Shown here piece after piece: positions 1 through 11,165 of a stretch of DNA of 64,000 bases. Position 1 is the stretch's first letter; each line of letters begins with the position of its first letter. The translations under genes and the position numbers were made by a program. Source of the DNA: Ischnura elegans (lineage: Eukaryota > Arthropoda > Insecta > Odonata > Coenagrionidae); contig NC_060253.1 in NCBI RefSeq assembly GCF_921293095.1, positions 79,211,992 to 79,275,991 on the forward strand, written 5' to 3'. The notes under the pieces are model-generated. The model saw nothing but the letters and a program-made list of their open reading frames with translations. It had not been told where the DNA came from and ran no database searches.

Positions 1-1100
1 ACGCAGATTCGATATATATCGAATGCGAGACAAAATGCAAAACGTTTATCCCCTGTGCATGATGCCAAATTCCAATATCTACACATTTACCAAATTTCAT
101 TCATCTACCTCAAATACTTCCCAAGTTATGTCAATATTCCTATTTCTTATTATAATCGAATCGAACGTTCGATTACACTGACATATGTACGGCAAAATGC
201 TCATAGCTATTGATTCGAAAATCATTCTATGGTCATCCACTATCTATTACCATCGCACATATGCCCGTGGATGCCGAATCGTATGTGTTATAGGAATTCG
301 ATATATTTTAAGAAAACGCAGATTCGATATATATCGAATATGGGACTACATACAAAACAAATTTCCCCATTGCATTAAGGGCCCCCGCGCACTGGCAACT
401 TTTATAAAGCAACTATTTAGTTGCTTTGAGGAAGTCCCTATGGAACACACGGCAGTTGCGGCAACTAAAAAGTTGCCCGTGCGCGGGGCCACAGTCAATT
501 TCGTGTGTTTCATTTGAACGTCCACAGAGCAACTAAATAGTTGCTTTGTAAAAGTTGCCAGTGCGCGGGGGCCCTAAGAGGAACACCAATATGTACCAAT
601 TTACCAAATTTCATTGACCTACCTAAATTACTTATCAGGGTATCTCAATATTCATTTTAGTTATAATAATCGAATCGAAAATTCGATTGTACTGACATAG
701 GTTCTCGGAAATACGCATGTCATTTGTTTTTTTTTCCATTGGTTGGTCGTTTCACATGTAATGCCGGCATAAGTAACTCTCAAGATATGTATTTCAAATA
801 GTTATTAACATTCGATAGAATTAAAGAAAACGTAGGTTCGATATATATCGAAAGTGATGGACAGTATTGGACTACATTTTATATGGTCATAATAACAATA
901 CAATGATGTACCTATTCGCCAAATTTCATTGGCCTAGGTGAAATACTTTGGAAGTTATGCTCTTTTCCGTTACACCATTGCAGTAAATTCACCTTCTAAG
1001 CCTATGGCCAATGTCAATGGGAAATCCCTATATATAACAAATGACTGTTGCATATGCGATACCGAATACGTAATGAAAAAATCAATACTCCAAAAAGTTA
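1..1100. repeat. Degenerate tandem array, 315-bp period
   Basis: Three consecutive units can be aligned by eye. The palindrome TTCGATATATATCGAA starts at 8, 323 and 837. The block beginning CCAAATTTCATT starts at 90, 604 and 919. The spacings are 315 where nothing is inserted and 514 across the second unit. 514 equals 315 plus the 196-bp MITE plus its 3-bp target duplication. Other shared stretches are the AATCGAATCGAA..TTCGATT..ACTGACATA block at about 153 and 668. The array runs off the left edge of the window. To the right it decays: a CCAAATTTCAT block recurs at 1143 out of register. This is satellite-like or a local tandem duplication, not coding; the open frame crossing 185-517 simply runs through it and the MITE. 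Confidence 0.85.
379..574. mobile_element. MITE, PIF/Harbinger-like, 196 bp, TAA target duplication
   Basis: Both ends carry the same sequence in inverted orientation, starting GGGCCCCCGCGCACTGGC and continuing for about 47 bp with only about two mismatches. Each arm itself holds a small palindrome, GCAACTATTTAGTTGC. TAA flanks the left end (376-378) and the right end (575-577), which fits the 3-bp TWA target sites and G-rich ends of PIF/Harbinger elements. There is no internal coding capacity. The inside (about 463-491) holds a third, imperfect copy of the terminus, GTTGCCCGTGCGCGGGGCC, again next to a GCAACT/AGTTGC palindrome. The element sits in one unit of the 315-bp array and is therefore younger than that array. 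Superfamily assignment rests only on target-site and terminal pattern. Confidence 0.85.
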
Positions 1101-1850
1101 GGCGGTGAGGCTTTACTGGGATCATAACCATGTTAGCCCTCTCCAAATTTCATCCGTATACATGCACGTATGAGATAGGGAAATGCGTGTATATCTTACG
1201 GGCACCGACCACCGCCCGTTTGGCGGTGAGGAATGGCGGCGATTGCCGCGGGCTCAAGAAAATAATTTGGGAAAAATTCGGAATGAAATAACTCGTTAAA
1301 TATTACGAAATCTAAATAAAAATGAAAACCTTGTAGGCATGCTTTTTTGAGCTGAATAGCCTAATTTTGAAGCGCCAGCTCTCAAATCGATATTTATCGA
1401 TCGTCCTATCTCGACAATGTTATTTCGATAATGCTTATAACTCGGAATCTATTCGACATACGAAAATTCCGAGATAGCCAAAAAACCAGGTAAAAAATCA
1501 GATAAATTGTATTAGGCGGCGACGGTCCTACTACTTTTGCAAGTGGGTCAAAAAAAATTCCAAAGTTGGTCCATAAGAAAAGCATTGTCGATTTTTAAAA
1601 ATTATTTCGACAATGATCGAGAGAGATCGACGAAAAACTAAGGTATCAAAAAATCGACCAAAAAATCTAGTTCACGTCAGTGGGAGACACTTACCCTTAG
1701 ACGCCTAGTTTTGGCGTTATTAAGGAAATAGTTTTAGTCCCATAAGGCTGCCATGTTAATTCAACTCGATATATATCGAAAAGTATCGCACTTTTCGGAA
1801 TTTTGAGATTTTTCCTCCCGATGAATTTTTTTATTAATTTTGAATTATTC
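1101..1850. repeat. AT-rich tract with recurring TCGATA palindromes
   Basis: No gene is visible. The stretch contains TCGATATTTATCGA at about 1387 and another full CTCGATATATATCGAA at 1765, close to but not exactly where a further 315-bp register would put it. Many isolated TCGA/TCGATA words also occur. It may be the decayed right flank of the array. A short GC-rich piece at about 1200-1255 has a small inverted CCGCC/GGCGG. Confidence 0.4.
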
Positions 1851-4559
1851 ATATAGGGGCCCTGTCCTATCCTATTGACCCCTATCCTGAATGAGTATCC
1901 TGAGTATCCTGAATGATATTCGCTCGCTCGGGAGTAATACTCGGTGAATTTTTCTCTAACCTATCTGAACCCACCGCTGGTATGAAGCAAGGGTGAGTGA
2001 ATAAAGAAACATCGCGTTAGAATTTCTAATTGCGGGAAAATTTATGGATAATTTTTTTCAACCTGATAATGGGTGTTTAGTTTTCTATGCTGAACCCTGG
2101 GTTGGCAATGATTTTGAGCGGAGTGGAAGCAGATTATTTTTTAAGCTCTCTTCAGAATATTGGTACTCGGAGGCGGTGTCGGCCAATGTAGTCTATTTGT
2201 TCAAAGGAAGAAGGGATTGGATGGAGGCGGGAGGAACCCTGCTTAGAGGTTTATACTCTGTAAGCGGGTGGCGCTAGGATAAAAGTTTCGACTGAGTGAT
2301 TGACAGTGATATTACTCCACAGAGCGTTAAATCAAGGCTATGGATAAAATGACCTTTTATAAAATCGGAGTTGTTGGAAACTTAGCTTGTTTTACTAGAT
2401 TTTATTTGATCTCAAACCCATATATTCTACGAAAAATTTAATGTTACAAAATTTCCTCTGTTCATTCCCTTTACTCGTGCGCCATGGGATAAATTTTTCG
2501 TCTCACTGACCCGATCTCATAAGGCTTATGTTAGAGAATCCTATTATCAACATCTTTTACGTAACTGTGGTAAGTTCATGGAACGTGGCTAATGAGCTTC
2601 CGAGTGCTAATTGACTTAAGCTAGTGAACACGATGTGAGGCTGGAGTTTGTGTAAACCGCAGCTTAAGCAATATGAATATGTTGACCAGCTATATTCCTT
2701 AACTCAATAGTCCTCTCTAACTTCTACCCTTACAGTAACTGAACTCTAATGGTGAAAATTTTATCTTTGCCTTTTCCTTTTGTAATTTTTCAGTGCGTGT
2801 TAATGGCTGAACACCGAGAAACTAATTTTTTTCAATGAAACGGCGAAAAAGTCAAAATGTTTATTTCAGATTTTTTGGGAATATGTAGTTAACGCAAAAT
2901 AGAACAAAGCAAAAATATTTTTCTATGCTTGATAATTCATTTTGTTATACTTGAGTTATTTAAGCTCATGTTCGTATGCCTAAGATGTTTGAGCCTGTGG
3001 TTGGTGCACAATACAATGAGATACTATGCCTTTTGTACTTTCTTTCCCGTGATTCAGTGCTAAATAATGCATTCCCTGGCCGGTAATGGTTAACCAAGAT
3101 TTTTTCATTACGGCAAAAAGGCTTTAGCGTTAGTAGTTTTTATAGTGTTCTAAGCCTAGTTTTTACCAGAAATATAAAAATGCATGTTCAGTGAGCATTG
3201 TTCACTATAGCCATCCATTGCCTAAGCTTAGATGTCAATCCTATCAGGTGGAAAGGAATCTTTGTACCTATCGTAGTTGTGGAACTCGCCCTGTCTGTAA
3301 ATTTGACTACATTCGATCATGTTCATGCCAATTTTGACTGTGCATTGGTATTTAAGATTTTTACTCCGAAAATGTAATGAGATGACTTTTCAAATTAAAT
3401 AGAGGTACAAATTTTGACGTGAATTTACTCTCTAAGACCACAACATTTTGCGATGATAGCGTAGTGCTAGACTACTAAAAAGAAATGCCCAGAAGTATGG
3501 AGAAAAACCGGTAGAACGGAAGTGTTTCGTCCTCTTAAAATAAATTCGTTCCAAAACGCTTCACCTAAATCTTTTTACATGAACTATAAATTTGCAATAA
3601 GAAAAATAGCAAAGTAAATCTTTTCAAACTTCGATTCATTATGTAATGGCCTGATTAAAGAGACCCTCAAATACCCTCCTCCAGTCCGTAATTAATCTCA
3701 ATTCTTGTACCATTACGTCGTTTCTGCTGCTCTACTTTAGCGACGCAATAAATTATACCCAGCCCCTACCGAGTCGAACGTCTCCCGACGCAAACGGAAC
3801 GGGAACTAACCTGACGGGATGTTTTTGGCCGAAGCGTCCAAGCCATCCCGGAATTAGACAAATTCCAAGATACGCATGAGAAACTGTTAACGGTTTATCG
3901 GGAAGATTGAAATGGCACGGAGTGGATGTTAAAGTGTCCCCGGAAGGTAATGGGGATGAGGTATATATGTAAGTGTAGTGTGGGTGGAACCCCAGTCGGG
4001 GAGGAGATACTGGACGTTGTTTCTCACAGGAGTAGTAAGCTATGGGAGGGGAGATGTAGAGGCATACATATAGCGGCGCCGCGCTCACTCCTTATAGACA
4101 TACGGCATTACGACCCAAGTATCCCAAATACATACATACTGCCTCATCAAATTACTCGCCTATGAGTCTTTTCTATGTCTTAACCTCCTTCAAATCACTG
4201 GTCTTGAATCGTTATTTCTGCTTTAAATTTGCCAAAATAAAATAAAAAAGCAGAAAATAATTAATAAATTCGCTGATGCGAATTAATCATTGAGATACAA
4301 AATGATAAATAGCAATAATCAAACATCGACATCAGCTTGATTAACAAAAGAAAAACAAACGGGAAAAATTCTAAACGAAAAAAAAGAAAAAATTAATTGA
4401 AATAACTACGAAATATAGTATATCAATGTAATCTCCGAATGTTTCTGTAATGTATGACTGTTTACGTATTCATTAACTTTTCACTCAATTAGTTTTTAAG
4501 TTTCATTTTCACGCAAACAACATAAGAGACGTCAACAGTAAATGCTATGCGCCACGTCA
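1851..4559. other. AT-rich non-coding stretch
   Basis: No supported gene. Near 1885-1920 a short iteration of TATCCTGA(ATGAG) occurs three times. Open frames of 77-111 residues (2044-2277, 3753-4088) have no recognisable domain and no codon pattern I can defend. 3740-4110 is mildly GC-rich and ends in a GCGGCGCCGCGC palindrome-like core at 4073-4084. Confidence 0.5.
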
Positions 4560-5400
4560 TTTTAGTGTATTTTTTTTTTAATCTCATTGGTTGAGGTGAG
4601 AAGGGTCTCACCGGAACAGTTACATGATGCTCGCGCCCTCAGCGCTGCCACGCATCGTGAGGATATATTTTGGCAAGGTTTTTGGCCAAAGGGATGGGGT
4701 TTTGGTTCGAAGGCAACGTGAGTATAGGGGAGTGTTTGGGGGGGAGTTCGCTGCGTTTGTTAAGGGGATGGAGATGGCGAAATCAGGGTGAGGGGTGCAT
4801 ATGTAGGCAAGGGAGGGGGTGGATATATGTACGGAGCTTTAGGAGGTGGATTTTCGTGGATGGGGGAGGTGCTTCGTGAGACCAGGTGGCCGGTACGCTG
4901 TCCTAATGGGTGGGTGACAGTTGAACCCATCCAGCGTTAATGGTTGATCAATACATTCCAAATGAGATTTCTCGAGCACAGCTGGACTTTGCCACCGCAG
5001 GCGTTTCGCCTCCTCTCTCACTCCATGCCATACCTCTCTGTATATATATCTCTCCCCTCCTCACATGTTGGCTACGTGTGTGTGTATCCGAAATGTCCGA
5101 GCCGATGACCGCTTGGCCAATCGTGCCACCGCGGCAGCGTGACGCTTTTGACACTGCGATGTTCGGAGTGGATGGGGTGTGAGCTACTCGGTCTCTCGCT
5201 CCCGGCCAAAAGGGTTTGAGGGAAGGGATGTCGGAGGAGGCGGACTCGGTCCAAAGTTAGGATTGCATTAGTGTCTGTGCGACGGAGCGCGCATTCAAAG
5301 CAAAATTCGAGGACTGTATTACTTTGCTGTCAATCTCGGGACTGGTGCTGCCTCTCTCTCTCTCTCTCTCGTGTAACATGTGTCGATTTGCTCTCCTCGC
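4560..5400. other. CpG-rich islet with G-rich and T/C-rich halves
   Basis: GC and CpG content rise sharply compared with both sides. The first half is G-rich on the plus strand (about 4690-4880) and the second is pyrimidine-rich. It contains TATATATATC next to CTCCCCTCC at about 5040, short GTGTGTGT and a CT microsatellite. The several overlapping open frames on both strands (60-80 residues) come from base composition. It could be a promoter or enhancer, but no transcript evidence is visible. Confidence 0.45.
5351..5370. repeat. (CT)n microsatellite
   Basis: An uninterrupted CT dinucleotide run of about ten units at the 3' edge of the CpG-rich islet. Confidence 0.95.
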
Positions 5401-5971
5401 CCGCTGCTGCTTGAGAATGCAATTTTATCTCCATGAATATTCTCCATCAACGAGGGTGTCTCTGCAAAACGAGATGACTTAGTATCACTTCAAAGCTTGT
5501 TGTGTATGTTAGAACATATACTCGCTGCATGGGAATTTGTCTGAACACGTTAAAAAGGGGCCTGGGTTTAATAAGTGGTTCAGACTAACTTAGTAATCAG
5601 AATTGCATATTTTGAACACATACTTGCTAGTGTGGAATTCGTCTGAACATGATGAAAATCAGTTTTGGGTTGATGAAATCAGTTGGGGTCAAACAAAAAT
5701 ACAAATTGTGTACTTTTTAGGTTTTAATTATGTTTTTTAAAAGATTTGTATTAAATTATTTATTTCTCAAAGAATACAATTTTATATCCATGAATATTCT
5801 CCATCAACGAGGGTGTCTCTGCAAACGTGATGACTTAGAATCACTTCAAAGCGTGTTGTATATGTTGGAATACATAATTGCTGGCTGGAAATTCTTCTGA
5901 ACGTGATAAAAAATGGTACATGGGTTTAATATGTGGTTCATACTAGCTTGATAATCAAAATTGCATATTAA

Positions 5972-6099
5972 TTTTACGGGGTATAATTGTGTTTTGCGCG
6001 AAAATTTCACAGAGAAAAAATAACTCACCTTGACCGGAATGCGAACCCGGAACTCCTGATTGTCGGTCGTGACCATTACCAAGCTAAGCTACCGAGACC
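5972..6099 (-). mobile_element. tRNA-derived SINE (second family), head intact
   Basis: Read on the minus strand from about 6099, the sequence starts GGTCTCGGTAGCTTAGCTTG. This contains a good RNA polymerase III A box (TAGCTTAGCTTGG). About 40 bases later comes a B box (GGGTTCGCATTCC). The A-to-B spacing is that of a tRNA. The tail continues AAGGTGAGTTATTTTTTCTC and ends near 5972. It is placed head to head with a second copy. It is not a functional tRNA: the acceptor ends do not pair cleanly and a non-tRNA body follows. Confidence 0.75.
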
Positions 6100-6109
6100 A
6101 AGTGGAAAT

Positions 6110-6245
6110 TAACTGGCAAAAGCACTGGACCGGGTTCGAATTCTGGTCGAGGCGAATGCTATTTTCTTTGAGTAATTTTCGCACAATTTGTGCATAGTGG
6201 GTGGCTCCGTAAAGTATTCGCCGTGGCTAGTCTGGGTATACTTAC
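6110..6245 (+). mobile_element. tRNA-derived SINE (second family), 5'-truncated copy
   Basis: The B box GGGTTCGAATTCTGG at 6132-6146 is followed by TCGAGGCGAATGCTATTTTC and GAGTAATTTTCGCAC. This aligns with the tail of the neighbouring minus-strand copy (TCAAGGTGAGTTATTTTTTC, GAAATTTTCGCGC). The A-box half is missing or unrecognisable. The 3' part runs to about 6245, where the duplicated host sequence resumes. Confidence 0.7.
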
Positions 6246-6591
6246 ATTATAATTATGTTTTTTCAAAAGATTGTGATTAACCTAATTCATTGTTACTCAT
6301 AATTACCGATTGTCTTCTTTTGTTCACATTGAGATAAAAAGACAGTGGTATAGCGATAAAGGCTTGATCGGCATTAGTTAGCTAAATTACAATTAAAAAA
6401 ACGTATTTTTTACTTTTGGAAAATTTATAAAATAAGTGGCCAAGTATTTTAACCCAGCTTTACTTTATTAAGGAATTCAAATTTTTCTGACTCTACAGCG
6501 TTGGCAAAAATTTTCATTTAAATTATTTAAGACCTAATCCCAAAGACTCGAATCAGCATTAAACATAGAGGTCAAGACGAAACTTTATTTG

Positions 6592-7160
6592 GTAGTAGTA
6601 CGGCTTTTAATACGTCTTCTTATATCAGTAGAATACTCCTTATTGTTTGCGCATTTGAAGCATGCTCATTGTTTGCATGAATTCAGCTCGTTTACATCCT
6701 GTTACTATCTAAAAAAAAACATTAGAATAATATAAGTCTAAATGTATTGATCTAGTTGTTAAAATGAAATCAGAAATCTGTTGAATACTATATAAGTAGA
6801 AAACTCTGAGAATCTGAATTGTTTTCATGAATTGAAGTTCGATACATCTAATGACAATGTAAAACACTTGAATTATATAAGTTTAAATACATTAAATCTT
6901 ATTCCGTGTATTTCCCAATCCTCAAATTCCGCTCTATATTCCTTCAAAGGCGATATCATATTCGTTTACTTTAATACGTTTTCTAATACCAGAATATGAG
7001 CTGCCACATTGTTTGCATGAATTGAACTCATTTACATCCTATCACTATCTAAAACACTCGAATTATATGAGTAAAATGTAATAAATCTTATTCGATGTAT
7101 TTCCCAATCCCCTAAAGTTCGCCCTATTCCTCCGAAGGCGAAATCATATTGGTGGAAAAT
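6592..7160. repeat. Three diverged tandem copies, 150-190-bp spacing
   Basis: The anchor ATTGTTTGCATGAATT (second copy TTTTCATGAATT) starts at 6668, 6818 and 7008. It is followed each time by CTC/TTCG.TTACATC, then TAAAACACT-GAATTATAT-AGT and an AATCTTATTC block. The last two copies also share GTGTATTTCCCAATCC and an AAGGCGA.ATCATATT end. AT-rich and non-coding. Confidence 0.75.
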
Positions 7161-7189
7161 TTTTTCACGCCATTAACTCCCTTCAACTC

Positions 7190-7710
7190 GCCTAACCCCA
7201 TTCCCCCCTCCTCTCCTTTTTAATTCAGTCCGTAATCGTGTTTCATTCTCCATCCCTCATTTCTTTTTCCCACTTTTGTTTCTCCCCGAGGTCTTCCTAT
7301 TCTCTCCCTCTTTTTTTCCTCCTCTCTCACCCTCCTCTATCTTCCGACTCCCCATTAAATCGATTAGCGATTTATCGATCCGGCCGGCGATGATACCCTA
7401 CCACGTCCAACCTTGTCTCATTAATCAGGCTGACTCGCGTGAATGGCTCAGAACAGTCGAATGACTGGCTCGTCGTGAGGGGGAAGGGAGGAGGGTATAA
7501 GGATAGGGGAGAGGAGGGAGTTAGGAAACGGACGATAAAAACCTTTCGAGGGAGTGGAAGGGCGAGAAAAAAATGTACTATAAAAAAGGGAGGCCAAAGG
7601 TCATCATTCGGACTCTCCTATGGGGGGAAACGTAAGGGATTGTGTTTTACTGGGAAGGTGGTCCGTTCCGGATACTGCAAAATTCATCGCTTGTTGTTAT
7701 CGAAAAGGTG
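7190..7710. other. Pyrimidine-to-purine GC-rich islet
   Basis: The plus strand is C/T-rich from 7190 to about 7340, then CpG-containing (CGATCCGGCCGGCGATG at about 7376), then G/A-rich from 7475 to 7640. The open frame at 7439-7711 (90 residues) is rich in G, R and K because of that purine tract and resembles nothing I know. Confidence 0.4.
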
Positions 7711-7739
7711 AAGCCTGTCGAAGTCTGGTTTTCTTAATT

Positions 7740-8300
7740 AAGCATATTTTCTTAACTAAGCAGCTAAAAGATTCTTCATTTACTCTTCAAGTATAATAAG
7801 AATGTACTTACATTGAGAACATGATTCTTAGCCTTTTGAAAATGAGTAATGATAAAGATTTTTTTGGGATTGGAAATTAATCTGAGAGCTGAGATTTATT
7901 AGACTCAGTGCCAGTTTAGTTACTCATAGTAGTTGCTTTGTTTGACTCGTTTTCTTGTTTGTTTACTTTTGATAAACTGATGCTATTTTTTTCTTAATTT
8001 TGCGGCTTATGAATTTTTCATTTATTCTTCAAGTACAGCAGGAATTTACTTAGGTTGAGGGTATGATTATTCTTAGCCTTTAGAAAATTAGTAATGTTAA
8101 TGATTTTTAAGCATTGAAAATTAATCTAATAGGCTGTATTGGACTCGGTCCCAGGGGAGGGGTTATTGTGGTGTGTTCATTCCAAGGTTAACACTTTGCG
8201 TGCCATGGACGTAATATTACGTCCTGCTAATCCTTCTGAGGATTGCCATGGACGTAATTCGTTACAGCTACGTGGTTTGACTCATTTTTTTGTTTATTTT
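7740..8300. repeat. Tandem duplication, 242-bp offset
   Basis: Copy 1 (about 7750-7970) and copy 2 (about 7992-8300) share TTTTCTTAA, CATTTA.TCTTCAAGTA, ATTCTTAGCCTTT.GAAAAT, AGTAATG.TAA.GATTTTT, GAAATTAATCT and TTTGACTC.TTTTTTGTTT. Copy 2 holds about 90 bp more between the GGACTCGGTCCC region and TTTGACTC. That extra piece contains the piggyBac-like end described separately. Confidence 0.75.
8188..8268. mobile_element. Possible solitary piggyBac-like terminus
   Basis: TTAA (8188-8191) is followed by CACTTTGCGTGCCATGGACG. An 18-bp perfect palindrome GGACGTAATATTACGTCC lies at 8207-8224, and TGCCATGGACGTAAT is repeated at 8201 and 8244. TTAA plus short direct and inverted subterminal repeats is the layout seen at the ends of the two better-supported piggyBac elements of this window. 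No partner end was found, so this could be a fragment or chance. Confidence 0.4.
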
Positions 8301-8344
8301 AAAAAGTTCATGCAATTATTTGTCACTGAACTTAAGAAATGATA

Positions 8345-9945
8345 TTCATTCCCACAACACATATCGATTTTAGGCCAATTCATGAAGTCTTGCTTCTCTG
8401 GTTTCTGTCATTCTTTACAATCTTCCTTTACTCACTTAAGTACTTGATATGTTCCTGATTGTTCCATTTGCGCAAGTGGTTAGGTTCATTAAGAGAACAA
8501 GGTGTTAAATGGGAAACTTAGCTTGATGCAGAGGCCAAAAGTCCTCTAAGTGAAGTTATTTCTACCCGAATGAATGAAACTTAATAGTAATCGGTAATGC
8601 CACGATATTTTCCTCTTGGCTTTATCCTGGTATTAGCGTAATGATGTATGTATGTAAACGTTGGCTTCGATCTGATGACTCTGATCATGTTCCCAATGAA
8701 ACCAGATCTGCATATTTTTATGAGATGAAATTGCTGTTTCGTGACATATCTAAACTGTTATGGACGACCCTCTTCACAGATGTGTGCTTTATTTCAGATC
8801 TGCCAGGCCTCGTTAATTCACGAGTTACTCTAGCATGCGAGATAAATGCACCTCGGGGGTAACAGAGTTCGCTCTCAAACACGTCACTGATGGATCCGCG
8901 CGCTTCCTGTGCTTCGCTCAAAGGGAGAGAGAAAAGAGAGAAATGAAAAAAAGAAGAAAAATCGGAAAGTCAAACCCGTAAGGGTTTTCCGGAAACATTT
9001 TTGGAATACGTTAATGCAGGATTTGGGCTTAAAAAGAATTCGAGGACGGAACGTGAAATTTTAGGGACATCGATATATCACTCTTTATATACATAGACGG
9101 ACAACCCACTCTTAAAAATCGTTTGAAATGTCCATCTGCGTTTGTGCGATTGACAGGTAGGAATAATTAAAGGCGTATTGTTCTAAAGTGGGACGTGCGG
9201 CAGGCAGTGGAGTCGGCCGAGGTGAATTTACTTCATTTCTTGCAATAAAATATTTTTCTTTTTCAATTCCACGCACACCGAAAGCTGATATGTAACTTTT
9301 TAATGAAAGGATATAACATACACCTCGTGGATCGCTTTTAGTTAGTGGAGCACAATCCCTCAAATATTTTTTGTTTGGTCATGCCTCTATTGTAAAACTG
9401 ATGAAAAAAAATTAGTCCAGTGTCTGCCCTTCAGGGCATCATAAAGTTTCTAATTAACCGACAGTAATAAAAATAAGACGTTAAAAAGAGGGTAATATTT
9501 TGTACAGTAAAAAGTAAACTTATTATGACTTCTTGATTACAATTAACTTTGATGCGTTTCCCTTATGATAGAATTAATGAGAGAATTAAATTAAATATTT
9601 TTTGATGAACTAAAACTAAAATTATGCTTTAATATCTACAGAATATAAATAATTTCTACATCTTTGTATATTGCTCAGCACCCTTTATTTCCATCAAATG
9701 AAAAACATCCTTATCATTGCGTCATAATTGATCTGGCTTATACATTAAAGAGACAACGATTAGATTAACTTGAGTTGGGTGATTACTTATACAATTTTAA
9801 GCACTTAGGTGTTGTAATTGAACACTTCACTCATTTGTTCTTCATTATTATGTATAAGGTTTTACCGTAGCGAATTACTTACTAGGAATTATTGTATTTT
9901 TGTATTTAGGGACCTATTTTGTCATTAAGAGCAAGTTTGCCATCT
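8345..9945. other. AT-rich non-coding stretch
   Basis: No gene supported. Short frames at 8641-8862 and 9112-9363 lack domains. There is a small purine-rich patch at 8920-8965 (GGGAGAGAGAAAAGAGAG). Confidence 0.5.
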
Positions 9946-9949
9946 TCTT

Positions 9950-10190
9950 CAAATTTAACCCTTATAGGCCACATCTTGAGACATAATGGCCTGATGAAGA
10001 CAATCGTTGAAGGGCAAGTGGAAGGCAAGAATGGAAAAGGAAGACCTCGAACAAAATATATGGAACAAGTAAAGAGAGATGTGAAAGAGAAGAAATACGT
10101 AAGTGTGAAAAGATTAGCTGAAAGGAGAATAGAGTGGAGAGCTGCGTCAAACCAATCCTAGGATTGTTGACCAATGATGATGATGATGAC
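9950..10190 (+). mobile_element. RTE-like non-LTR retrotransposon, 5'-truncated 3' end
   Basis: An open frame within 9919-10161 encodes the very C-terminal region of an endonuclease/reverse transcriptase polyprotein. Visible are LIGHILRHNGLMKTIVEGQV, then GKGRPRTKYMEQVKRDVKE, ending in RRIEWRAASNQS. This tail is typical of the RTE-like reverse transcriptases abundant in insect genomes. The stop is followed by a short 3' region and an (ATG)5 tail at about 10174-10189. A 3' microsatellite with severe 5' truncation is the usual mark of target-primed reverse transcription. Two more copies in the window share the last 60 bases. The clade name is provisional, because the catalytic domain is absent. 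Confidence 0.85.
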
Positions 10191-10194
10191 CTTT

Positions 10195-11160
10195 CACGTA
10201 GTAATTTAAATTAAGAAGATACATTTTTTCAAAAACTACGCACCACTGGGTCACTTTCATACTGATTTTTATCATATCAATTTTTGAGGGGTCAACGTAA
10301 AATATTTCTCCTTTTCAAGCACGTAAGACTTGCGTATTCTTGAACATGCATTTTCCCTTCTCCCTAAAAAACCTCCATTAAAAGTTATAATTTAAACTAA
10401 AGAATAGAGAATTCCAAAAATCGTAATCAAAGGAAAACTGCGCTCTCCTGAGCTGTCTGGACATGAATTAATGAAATAAAATTAAAATTCCCGATAAACA
10501 CCCTTAAAAGTAATCCAGAGTGAACGCAGTCATTTCGTAACTGCCTGCGTGACATCTCGAAATGACTTTGAGGGCAGAACTAAGCTTAATTGCCCATTTA
10601 TGACCCCCCATTTAAGAGGGTATAAAATAGTAAATCATTAATGGCCTTCTAAAGAGGCATTTTCTTCTGACCTCTGATTGCACTAGCGTGATTTCTTTGA
10701 GCGCACCGCGGCGCAGTGGCAATAAAATATCTCCCTTTTTGTTTCTCCTATGACGCCAGTACGCCACCAAAATTGCAAGGCTTTGCCGCCATAATTACGG
10801 CTACAGTAGAGCACTTTACGAAGTTTAAGTATTAGCGGTTGTATATAAGTACAATAACGAGGGAATATTGAATATATGTAGATCATTCCTTTACTTCTAA
10901 TAACCCCTTACGTAGTCAGTATGCCATCTTTTTTAGGGTTAATCCAGAAAATTGAATGTTTTGCATTTAATCATCTCGTGGATAAAAATCTCGGCTCGGA
11001 GAAATATTCCTCCAGGCTCTGTAATTGACTTTATTATCCGAGAAACGAAGTTTATAAGGCAGGACCTAAAAATGAAAACGAATCTAAATTCTGAATTAAT
11101 ATCACTCCCTTTTTGATGTATTGTAAGATATGGCTGAATGAATTAGTCCTATAATTCTCT
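10195..11160. other. AT-rich non-coding stretch
   Basis: No gene or repeat that I can support. Confidence 0.5.
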
Positions 11161-11165
11161 CTTAA

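Larger units (their letters stand above)
5413..6290. repeat. Direct duplication, about 358-bp offset; second copy interrupted by SINEs
   Basis: The block CCATGAATATTCTCCATCAA, followed by CGAGGGTGTCTCTGCAAA and about 120 further alignable bases, occurs at 5413-5613 and again at 5771-5970. After the second copy the shared sequence (AATTATGTTTTTT.AAAAGAT) resumes at about 6251, matching about 5728 in the first copy. Roughly 280 bp carrying two SINE fragments therefore sits inside copy 2 only. A smaller sub-repeat, GAACA.ATACT.GCT..GAATT.GTCTGAAC, occurs three times (about 5510, 5616 and 5866). Non-coding. Confidence 0.85.

Noticed and set aside
185..517. 110-residue frame at the left edge
   Set aside because: It starts in the satellite-like array and runs into a MITE; no protein features.
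1..1100. CRISPR array
   Set aside because: Repeat units are 315 bp, diverged and contiguous, with no short identical repeats separated by unique spacers.
6022..6099. Functional tRNA on the minus strand
   Set aside because: A and B boxes are good, but the acceptor ends do not pair and a repeat tail follows.
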